A stretch of DNA of 6,023 nt from Candidatus Hydrogenedentota bacterium (GTDB lineage Bacteria; Hydrogenedentota; Hydrogenedentia; Hydrogenedentiales; GCA-2746185), in the NCBI GenBank assembly GCA_012965445.1, contig DTSJ01000019.1, forward strand, positions 1 through 6,023. The letters are read 5' to 3'. How positions within the stretch are numbered: the first letter of the stretch is position 1; every line of letters starts with the position of its first letter. The notes beneath the pieces are model-generated. The model saw only the letters and a list, made by a program, of their open reading frames with translations. It had not been told where the DNA came from and made no database searches. The position numbers and the translations under genes are program-made. Below, in pieces: positions 1 through 6,023 of the stretch.

Positions 1-2910
1 CATATTTATGCTGAAAAAGATCGCGACCGTATGCCGCCGCCAGAGTCCAAGAAGGTGCTTACGGAACGCGAGAAAGAACTGTTGAAGGAGTGGATTGTCT
101 CGGGTGCTGAGCATAGTCCGCATTGGGCATTTCAGCCACCGACCCATGCAACTATACCGACGAGCCTGACTCACAAGGACTGGGCGCGCGGTCCGGTTGA
201 CGCGTTTATTCTGGGGCGGCTTGAGCGCGAAGGTCTGGCGCCTTCGCCCGAAGCGGATAGAACGACGCTAATTCGACGGGTGACGTTTGACCTGACTGGA
301 CTGCCGCCGACCATCGAGGATGTGGACGCTTTCCTTGCAGACGAGTCGCCGGACGCCTATGAGAAGGTCGTGAATCGACTGCTCTCCTCTCCTCAGTACG
401 GCGAACATCTGGCATCGCAGTGGCTGGATGTCGCTCGTTTCGCGGACACCTTCGGCTATCAAAGCGATGTGGTGACGAACCTCTGGCCGTGGCGGGATTG
501 GGTGATCGAGGCGTTCAACGCAAACATGCCCTACAACCAGTTCGTAACGGAGCAGCTTGCAGGCGATCTGCTTCCGAATGCGACGCAGGACCAGGTTCTG
601 GCGACGGCGTTCAACCGACTGCATCGTCAAACGAACGAGGGCGGCAGCGTGAACGAGGAGTTTCGGGTTGAATACACCTCCGACCGCACACAGACATTCG
701 CTACTGCGTTCATGGGTGTCTCGCTGGAATGTGCACGGTGTCACGACCATAAATTTGATCCGATTTCTCAGCAGAGCTATTACGAAATGACGGCATTTTT
801 CAATAATATTGATGAATCGGGCCTGTACTCGCACTTTACGCATGCAACCCCGACTCCCACGCTGAACCTTCACAAAAACGACTCTAAAGAAAATCACGAG
901 GCACTGTTGAAAGCGATTTCTGAAGCAGAGTTATCGCTTCGGAACGAGGGGAGTTCGACGGCCAAGGCGTTTAAGAAGTGGCGCAAGAAGAGCAAGCGTT
1001 TCGTCCCGGAGATGGCTCCTGAAATTCACCTCACGTTCGACGACGCGCCCGAGAAAAACAAAATCATCAACGCCGCAAAGGAAGATTCTCCGGGCGAGGT
1101 CTCAGGCGATTACGCCCTGACGGACGAAGGCAAGCAGAACAGCGCAGTTTATTTCACAGGCGAGAGTTTGGTGACCATCAAAAACGCGGGTGTCTATGAT
1201 CGCTACCATCCCTTCAGCATATCGGCATGGATATACATCGAAGAAACGCTGCCGCACATGGTTATCGCACATCGCACGAAGGCGGCTTCAGACGCGGGAA
1301 GCCGCGGCTACGAGCTGATGCTGGATGATCGCCGACTGACTTTTGGCCTCATCCATTTCTGGCCGGGAGATGCGCTGCGCGTTCAGAGCGAGGACAAACT
1401 TCCGGAGAAAGAATGGGTGCACATCACCGCGACCTATGATGGATCGAGCCGCGCTTCGGGGATTCATCTGTACGTCAATGGCGAAGAAGCCGCATTCGAG
1501 ACGCTGCGCGACAAGCTGCAACGCACGATCTGGTACAACGCGAAGGGCGATGATCCTGCGCTCCAGCTCGGCGCACGATTCAGAGACAACGGATTCAGAA
1601 ACGGCCGACTCGACGATTTCATGGTGTTTCCTTATGCGCTGACGAGGTTAGAAGTAACCTCCGTCGCGACTGGCAATTCGCTCGCCAAAGTCATCTCAGA
1701 AGAAATCGGACGTGCTCCCGATTCAGAATCGCTACACGACTTTTTCCTCGCTCGCGTGGACGACAATCAGGCGCTCAAACGAGAGTCGCTGTTCGAGGCG
1801 CGCAAAGGTGAATCTAAGAAGATCGACGGGGTACGCCAAATCATGGTGATGCGGGACATGACGGAAATTCGCCCGACATACATGCTTCACCGCGGCGAAT
1901 ACACTAAGCGAGGCGATCAGGTCAGCGCCGATACGCCCCCGCAGCTGCTTCCGTTCCCGAAAGCCCTTCCGAAGAATCGGCTTGGACTCGCGCAGTGGCT
2001 GCTCGATCCAATGCATCCGCTCACCGCGCGCGTGGCGGTAAATCGCCTCTGGCAGCAGTGTTTCGGGCAGGGGATCGTCGTGACGGCTGAGGACTTCGGT
2101 GTGCAGGGCTCTCCACCGAGTCATCCCGAACTGTTGGATCATCTCGCTCTGGCGTTTCGCAATTCCGGCTGGGACACGAAGGCTTTTCTTCGCGAACTCG
2201 TGCTGTCTTCGACCTATCGACAGGATTCCGCAGGCTCCAGAGAACTCATTGAGCGTGATCCAGACAACGTGCTGCTGGCACACGGCGCTCGATATAGGCG
2301 ATCCGCTGAGGAAATTCGCGATGCGGCATTGGCCTCCTCCGGCCTGTTGGTTTCGAAGATTGGCGGCCCAAGCGTGAAGCCTTACCAGCCCGAAGGCATC
2401 TGGCACGATGCGAGCTCGCAGACTTACAAAGCAGACACGGGCGACGGTCTATATCGGCGGACCATGTACACGTTCATCAAACGAACCGTCCCCCCGCCTT
2501 CCATGTTGACTTTCGACGCGACCCCGCGAGACGTATGCACCGTGCGCCGTGAACGGACAACGACTCCTCTGCAGGCACTCATATTGCTCAATGATCCACA
2601 GTATGTTGAGGCCGCGCGTATTCTTGCGGATCGTGTGTTGGCCGAGTCAGGCGGAGACGTGGACGAGAGCATCACGACGATCTTTCGCAAGCTACTGACG
2701 CGTCATCCCTCGGAGCAGGAACATGATATTTTGAAGCTGGCTTATGATGAGCAACTCAAATACTTTAAAACTGCCCCCGAAAAAGCGAACGCATATCGGT
2801 CGGTCGGCGAGAAGCCTGCTGACGAGTCGCTTGACCCGGCGCCGGCTTCCGCGATGACAGCAATCGCACAGGCAATCATCAATCACGACGAATTTCAGGT
2901 AAAACAATGA
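1..2910 (+). CDS. Planctomycete-type cytochrome protein, PSCyt1 (end)-DUF1549-LamG-DUF1553, 5'-partial
   Basis: The frame is open from base 1 ([18 protein letters not shown]...), so the ATG at 31 is an internal Met and the true start lies to the left. RMPPP followed by [11 protein letters not shown] is the typical end of the PSCyt1 cytochrome c domain (PF07635); its own haem motif would be outside the window. Counting from the Met at 31: DUF1549/PSCyt2 spans about residues 54-260 with a haem-attachment motif CARCH at 234-238 (bases 730-744); a LamG/concanavalin-like domain spans about 331-545 ([34 protein letters not shown]); DUF1553/PSD1 spans about 648-870 ([33 protein letters not shown]), with a tail to 959. 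The family is expected to be extracytoplasmic; its reaction is unknown. It overlaps the following DUF1501 gene by four bases. The frame shows no break, so the gene looks intact apart from the edge truncation. Confidence 0.95.
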   Translation, partial: HIYAEKDRDRMPPPESKKVLTEREKELLKEWIVSGAEHSPHWAFQPPTHATIPTSLTHKDWARGPVDAFILGRLEREGLAPSPEADRTTLIRRVTFDLTGLPPTIEDVDAFLADESPDAYEKVVNRLLSSPQYGEHLASQWLDVARFADTFGYQSDVVTNLWPWRDWVIEAFNANMPYNQFVTEQLAGDLLPNATQDQVLATAFNRLHRQTNEGGSVNEEFRVEYTSDRTQTFATAFMGVSLECARCHDHKFDPISQQSYYEMTAFFNNIDESGLYSHFTHATPTPTLNLHKNDSKENHEALLKAISEAELSLRNEGSSTAKAFKKWRKKSKRFVPEMAPEIHLTFDDAPEKNKIINAAKEDSPGEVSGDYALTDEGKQNSAVYFTGESLVTIKNAGVYDRYHPFSISAWIYIEETLPHMVIAHRTKAASDAGSRGYELMLDDRRLTFGLIHFWPGDALRVQSEDKLPEKEWVHITATYDGSSRASGIHLYVNGEEAAFETLRDKLQRTIWYNAKGDDPALQLGARFRDNGFRNGRLDDFMVFPYALTRLEVTSVATGNSLAKVISEEIGRAPDSESLHDFFLARVDDNQALKRESLFEARKGESKKIDGVRQIMVMRDMTEIRPTYMLHRGEYTKRGDQVSADTPPQLLPFPKALPKNRLGLAQWLLDPMHPLTARVAVNRLWQQCFGQGIVVTAEDFGVQGSPPSHPELLDHLALAFRNSGWDTKAFLRELVLSSTYRQDSAGSRELIERDPDNVLLAHGARYRRSAEEIRDAALASSGLLVSKIGGPSVKPYQPEGIWHDASSQTYKADTGDGLYRRTMYTFIKRTVPPPSMLTFDATPRDVCTVRRERTTTPLQALILLNDPQYVEAARILADRVLAESGGDVDESITTIFRKLLTRHPSEQEHDILKLAYDEQLKYFKTAPEKANAYRSVGEKPADESLDPAPASAMTAIAQAIINHDEFQVKQ
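2896..2900 (+). promoter_or_regulatory. Ribosome-binding site of the DUF1501 gene, inside the end of the upstream gene
   Basis: CAGGT carries an AGG core seven bases before the ATG at 2907, a normal Shine-Dalgarno spacing. It lies within the last codons of the DUF1553 gene and, with the ATGA overlap at 2907-2910, supports this start and translational coupling. Confidence 0.55.
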
Positions 2911-4364
2911 ACGATCAAGAAGCACTTAAGCAATTGTGTACCGGAGAATGGGACCCGGCGGAACTGAGCCGCCGCGCGTTCCTTAATCGGGTCGGACTCG
3001 GACTCGGAGGCATCGCGTTTGGCGATCTGCTTAATCCGGCGGCGGCTTCGGCAGCTGCGATGCAGCGTCTCCCCCATTTCGCCCCGAAAGCAAAGCGCGT
3101 TATCTACCTGTTCCAGAGCGGAGGTCCGTCGCAGCTCGATCTCTTCGACTACAAACCGGTACTCAACGAGCGCAACGGCGAGGAACTTCCAGATTCGGTG
3201 CGTCAGGGTCAGCGCTTGACTGGCATGAGTGTCAATCAGGCCTCGCTGCCTCTCGCAGGCTCTATATTCGAGTTCAAACAACGCGGCGAAAGTGGACATT
3301 GGATCAGCGATCTCCTCCCGCATACGATCAAGATTGCGGACGACCTGTGCATCATCAAATCGATGTATACCGAGGCAATCAACCACGACCCTGCGATCAC
3401 GTTTTTCCAGACTGGTTCGCAAATATCAGGTCGTCCTTCAATCGGCTCTTGGCTGGATTACGGTCTGGGTACGGAGAACGAGAACCTTCCCTCCTATGTC
3501 GCGATGATGACGAAGGGTAAGGGCGGTCAGCCGCTCTATTCGCGTCTCTGGGGCAACGGTTTTCTTCCGTCCAGGCATCAGGGCGTTCAGTTTCGTTCCG
3601 GAAAAGATCCGGTACTCTATCTAAACAATCCCGGCGGCATCGATTCAGCATCGCGACGGCTCTTACTCGACCGAATGCGCCAACTGCACGAATTGGAGCA
3701 GGATCAATTGCGGAACGACGCGATGGAAGCGCGAATTGCACAGTACGAAATGGCATTTCGAATGCAGACTTCTGTACCCGAAGTGACCGATCTTTCTGAC
3801 GAGCCAGACGAAGTTTTCGAAGCCTACGGGCCTGACTCGCGAAAACCCGGCACCTATGCCGCGAACTGTCTGCTCGCACGGCGACTGGCCGAGCGCGGCG
3901 TACGCTTTACCCAACTGTTTCATCGGGGATGGGATCAGCACGGCGGACTCCCAAGCGGGATTCGCACGCAATGCAAGGAGACGGACCAGCCCTCGGCCGC
4001 GCTCGTGACGGATCTGAAACAACGCGGACTGCTCGACGAAACACTCGTTGTCTGGGGCGGCGAATTCGGACGCACGAACTATTCGCAAGGCGCGCTCACG
4101 GAAACGAATTACGGACGCGATCATCATCCCAGATGTTTCAGCGTATGGATGGCGGGCGGGGGTGTGAGGGCGGGCATGAGCTACGGAGCGACGGACGAGT
4201 TCGGCTATAACATCGCTGAGAACGGTGTACACGTACACGATTTTCACGCAACGCTGCTACATCTACTCGGCATTGACCACGAACGACTCACTTACAAATT
4301 CAAAGGCCGACAGTTCAGGCTCACCGATGTCCACGGGAAAGTAATCAAAGATATTCTCGCCTGA
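2907..4364 (+). CDS. DUF1501 family protein with Tat signal, alkaline-phosphatase-like fold
   Basis: This 485-residue protein matches the DUF1501 family (PF07394), a relative of sulfatases and alkaline phosphatases common in planctomycetes; no substrate is established. Residues 21-26 are SRRAFL, a twin-arginine motif, followed by a hydrophobic Gly/Leu/Ala stretch and a small-residue region (AAASAAA, 45-51), so export as a folded protein with bound metal is likely. Conserved blocks are [15 protein letters not shown] (70-84), WDQHGG (342-347), WGGEFGRT (383-390), GRDHHP (403-408) and [15 protein letters not shown] (from 443), giving Asp, His and Glu residues that could bind metal. The usual sulfatase Cys/Ser-x-Pro-x-Arg signature is not seen. 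The end ([20 protein letters not shown]) is typical of the family, so the protein is full length. The start is supported by the ribosome-binding site at 2896 and the ATGA overlap with the DUF1553 gene, placing both in one operon. Confidence 0.95.
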   Translation: MNDQEALKQLCTGEWDPAELSRRAFLNRVGLGLGGIAFGDLLNPAAASAAAMQRLPHFAPKAKRVIYLFQSGGPSQLDLFDYKPVLNERNGEELPDSVRQGQRLTGMSVNQASLPLAGSIFEFKQRGESGHWISDLLPHTIKIADDLCIIKSMYTEAINHDPAITFFQTGSQISGRPSIGSWLDYGLGTENENLPSYVAMMTKGKGGQPLYSRLWGNGFLPSRHQGVQFRSGKDPVLYLNNPGGIDSASRRLLLDRMRQLHELEQDQLRNDAMEARIAQYEMAFRMQTSVPEVTDLSDEPDEVFEAYGPDSRKPGTYAANCLLARRLAERGVRFTQLFHRGWDQHGGLPSGIRTQCKETDQPSAALVTDLKQRGLLDETLVVWGGEFGRTNYSQGALTETNYGRDHHPRCFSVWMAGGGVRAGMSYGATDEFGYNIAENGVHVHDFHATLLHLLGIDHERLTYKFKGRQFRLTDVHGKVIKDILA

Positions 4365-4384
4365 GAGCTACTCGACCAGTGCCA

Positions 4385-4405
4385 GCGTCGCGGCGATTTC
4401 GACGC
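4385..4405. other. Small hairpin in the convergent intergenic gap
   Basis: GCGTCG at 4385-4390 pairs with CGACGC at 4400-4405 around a nine-base loop. It lies between two convergent stop codons, where terminators are expected, but no T-run follows on either strand. It could slow transcription or be chance. Confidence 0.25.
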
Positions 4406-4416
4406 CCATATCCAGA

Positions 4417-4443
4417 AGAGGCTCAGGTTCCTCTCCCCTTTTT
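4417..4443 (+). terminator. Weak candidate terminator of the DUF1553-DUF1501 operon
   Basis: AGAGG (4417-4421) pairs with CCTCT (4430-4434) around an eight-base loop, followed by CCCC and then five T (4439-4443). The position, about 50 bases after the DUF1501 stop, is right, but the stem is only five pairs and the T-run is separated from it by four C. It overlaps the last codons of the minus-strand gene, which may explain the sequence equally well. Confidence 0.25.
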
Positions 4444-5569
4444 GGTCTTCGATTCGGATTCTCCAGCTCGCCCAGAATAGGCTCCGAGCGCCCCTTTTAG
4501 CCCCTCCAACTGCTCCCCAATCTCCAGTTTGAAAAAGAGATTCATCTCGGTACGCACCAGCTTCCCGCCATCCACATCGAAATAGATCATGTTCACGCCG
4601 CTGACTTCAAACGTCGGCATCGTAAAACCCATTTCTTCCCCAAGTACGCTGCTCGGCGAATTGAGCTGTCCATCCGTCTGCACAGAAAGCATCTCCTGCT
4701 TGATGACCCCGCAGTTCCGGCCCCCGATCATGACATACTCTACCAATGTATTCTGTGTCGTCGCCGATGCTGGAATTGCCAAACCGGGTACCGGCAGATT
4801 AAACTCCGAAGTCCATGTATCTCCGATCTCCAACTGTGAAGCGGTGAAGCGCGACGGTGCCATTGCTTTGGACGGTGACAAGATTGAATCGAATCCCGGC
4901 GCGCCCTGCACGTCGATCACATGGCCATCCGGACCGACCACCATCGTTATCGGTTTCTTAAAAAACTCGAGCTGCGGAATTCCTTTGATCGAATCCCCTT
5001 GTCGCGTGTCCAGCTGGTCGTGCCTGTTGAGGCTCATCTGCGTTTCCGATCCGCTCTGATACAGATTGACTGGCTCTCCCATAAAGTTTCCAGTCATCTT
5101 GACCTCGTCGAACTCCAACACGAGCGTCCCATTTCCTTCACGGTCAATCGCCGTCGTCTCCAGCGAATAAAGCATATTCATGGTCAGGCCGATTTTAGAT
5201 CCCACTCCCATTTCAAAACCCGTTCCACTAGCACGCGCATCCAGTTGATAGTTCAGCACCTCACCCTTTGTGAAACGGTAAGCGAATGGCCCGTCGGCAA
5301 TGAACGAAGTTTCCGGGCCCAACAAACTCGAAACAGGATTCAACAAATTCGTTGCGGGATTGTCTCCTCCCTGCAAAAATATGGCGCCTACGATCACAGC
5401 AGTAGCAATTCCCACCAGCAGCGCAGCACTCGGCTTTGGACTTTTGCTGCCTCCCGGATCCGGTATCGGTGGAGGGACGTTACCTTGTGGAGGCGGTGCA
5501 GAAGGCGGCGGAGTCTTAACTGGTTTCGGCGAATCGACCGCCGCCTTTTTTGTTTCTTGTTTCCAGCAT
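4423..5569 (-). CDS. Membrane-anchored extracytoplasmic protein of unknown function, with a one-base frame discontinuity near its 5' end
   Basis: The clear reading frame (stop at 4423) gives 330 residues from a GTG at 5415, but that GTG has no ribosome-binding site and cuts into the hydrophobic segment. The same frame continues upstream to a TAA at 5569-5571 without any ATG, GTG or TTG, encoding a Lys/Pro-rich stretch (TPPPSAPPPQ, NVPPPIPDP). A good start, ATG at 5567-5569 with AGGA seven bases before it, is one base out of frame; dropping one A from the run at 5546-5551 joins them into about 381 residues. That model has a basic, proline-rich cytoplasmic tail (1-46), one membrane segment (about 47-65, ALLVGIATAVIVGAIFL) and a large outer domain beginning near FAYRFTKGEVLNYQL. 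The outer domain alternates polar and hydrophobic residues as a beta-rich protein does, and resembles planctomycete proteins of the DUF6263 kind, though this match is from memory and tentative. No catalytic motif or Cys-based lipobox is seen. It converges on the DUF1501 gene with a 58-base gap. Confidence 0.8.
5545..5551 (-). other. A6G run where the reading frame of the membrane protein changes
   Basis: On the minus strand the bases read AAAAAAG. The frame from the ATG at 5569 reads AAC AAA AAA GGC and ends at a TAA at 5516-5518 after 17 residues (MLETRNKKGGGRFAETS). The frame of the main protein reads ACA AAA AAG GCG. Moving between them needs a +1 shift or loss of one A. The cause could be a base-calling error in the homopolymer, a real inactivating insertion, transcriptional slippage, or ribosomal +1 slipping of tRNA-Lys from AAA to AAG. 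The sequence alone cannot separate these. Confidence 0.6.
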
Positions 5570-5576
5570 TATCATG

Positions 5577-5580
5577 TCCT
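5577..5580 (-). promoter_or_regulatory. Ribosome-binding site that decides the start of the membrane protein gene
   Basis: The minus strand reads AACAGGACATGATAATG. AGGA is one base from the first ATG (5573-5575), too close to use, and seven bases from the second ATG (5567-5569), which is ideal. Both ATG codons share a frame. This is the only convincing Shine-Dalgarno near the gene and argues for a start well upstream of the GTG at 5415. Confidence 0.55.
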
Positions 5581-5776
5581 GTTGTGTGCCTGTAAGGTAG
5601 ATTTCTGAAAACGACCTTCAAACACAATCGTCACAGTAATTTGAATCAAGTTTTATGACGGAATCTCTTCCGATGTCCGTGTCGGGGTCGTCAGAATCAA
5701 CGCCGATTCAACTGGAATCTCTAGCTCAGCGCAAACGGAAGGCACATTTGCGACAGACGCCTCTCACACCGTGTCG

Positions 5777-6023
5777 TTATAGTAGCAACGAAGCAGCGCA
5801 GCCCTCACGACTCTCGAATTTTCTGGCAACACGCCCTACTTCGTCGCCCGTTTCATCCGTTCGCTCATATTCCAGTGTCGCCGCTCGGTAGTGCCATTGT
5901 TCCAACTCGTGCCCAAGACGGCCCGCATCATTTCGATTACCGAAGAGTGCTTCTTCCGGCGATCGTTCCAAGACAACCACGTTCCGCACCGAGTCCGCGC
6001 GGCGACATGGACTTGGTGAGCCG
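5777..6023 (-). CDS. Possible C-terminal part of an unrecognised minus-strand protein, open to the right edge
   Basis: The minus strand is open from the window edge to a TAA at 5777-5779, about 82 codons. The product is hydrophilic and rich in Glu, Asp and Arg (RLGHELEQWHYRAATLEYER, DETGDEVGRVARKFESREG) and ends CAASLLL. Support for coding is indirect: first codon positions are strongly enriched in G, as in real genes, whereas the competing plus-strand frames over the same bases are Ser/Thr/Arg-rich and look antisense. A GTG at 5989 could be an internal start, but with the frame open to the edge the gene probably begins outside. It would lie about 200 bases upstream of the membrane protein gene in the same direction. 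No domain is recognised, and it could be a chance open frame. Confidence 0.4.
   Translation of the reverse strand, partial: GSPSPCRRADSVRNVVVLERSPEEALFGNRNDAGRLGHELEQWHYRAATLEYERTDETGDEVGRVARKFESREGCAASLLL

Noticed and set aside
1732..2406. Long minus-strand open frame of 224 codons inside the DUF1553 gene
   Set aside because: It lies wholly antisense to a strongly recognised domain, and its product matches no family I know.
3663..4247. Minus-strand open frame of 194 codons inside the DUF1501 gene
   Set aside because: Antisense shadow of a gene with clear conserved motifs on the plus strand.
5300..5608. Plus-strand open frame with glycine-rich stretches (GSGIGGGTLPCGGGAEGGG)
   Set aside because: It is the antisense of the proline codons and membrane segment of the minus-strand gene; its glycines are complements of CCN codons.
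5394..5627. Minus-strand open frame starting MCLKVVFRNL
   Set aside because: Arginine-rich out-of-frame reading of the proline-rich segment; the other frame continues directly into the membrane segment and conserved-looking domain.
5590..5650. Possible promoter elements (TTGATT, TTGAAG, TACCTT on the minus strand) upstream of the membrane protein gene
   Set aside because: The best -35/-10 pairings match only about three of six -10 bases, no better than chance in this AT-richer stretch.
5659..5672. Small palindrome CGGAA-TCTC-TTCCG
   Set aside because: Only five pairs with no T-run and no second copy; too short to call an operator or terminator.
5705..5719. Inverted repeat GATTC-AACTG-GAATC
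   Set aside because: Five-base arms of this kind are common by chance, and nothing nearby suggests a binding site.
5655..5891. Plus-strand open frame starting MTESLPMSVSG
   Set aside because: Ser/Thr/Arg-rich low-complexity product, no ribosome-binding site, and it overlaps a better minus-strand frame.

Overview
The window looks like chromosome from a planctomycete or a close PVC relative (Planctomycetota/Verrucomicrobiota). The main reason is a tandem pair typical of that group: a large cytochrome-type protein with PSCyt1, DUF1549, LamG and DUF1553 regions, followed by a Tat-exported DUF1501 protein. Base composition is moderate in GC, and no mobile element, RNA gene, CRISPR array or long repeat was seen. 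This assignment rests on protein families recognised by eye, not on a search.

Layout. Positions 1-2910 (+) hold the large DUF1549/LamG/DUF1553 gene, which enters from the left edge already open, so its start and most of its N-terminal cytochrome domain lie outside. Positions 2907-4364 (+) hold the DUF1501 gene, joined to the first by a 4-base ATGA stop/start overlap, so the two form one translationally coupled unit. Positions 4365-4422 are a short gap between convergent genes with two weak hairpins. Positions 4423-5569 (-) hold a membrane-anchored extracytoplasmic protein of unknown function. Its clear coding frame runs upstream past the only in-frame start (GTG at 5415) into a proline-rich segment, and the ribosome-binding site with its ATG lies one base out of frame across a run of six A. 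Positions 5570-5776 are probably the upstream region of that gene; no convincing promoter was found. Positions 5777-6023 (-) are open to the right edge and may be the C-terminus of another minus-strand gene, but no family is recognised; if it is not real, the last 450 bases hold no gene.

How the genes work together. DUF1549/DUF1553 and DUF1501 genes occur together in many copies in planctomycete genomes, often near sulfatases and other polysaccharide-related genes, but their biochemical role is not established. From the sequence, one partner carries a CxxCH haem-attachment motif and a LamG-type domain (a fold often involved in carbohydrate or protein binding). The other keeps conserved Asp/His/Glu motifs of an alkaline-phosphatase-like fold behind a Tat signal. 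A joint extracytoplasmic role is an inference. The minus-strand gene has no visible functional tie to the pair.

I see no evidence of a new multi-gene system. The observation most worth checking is the frame discontinuity at 5545-5551.
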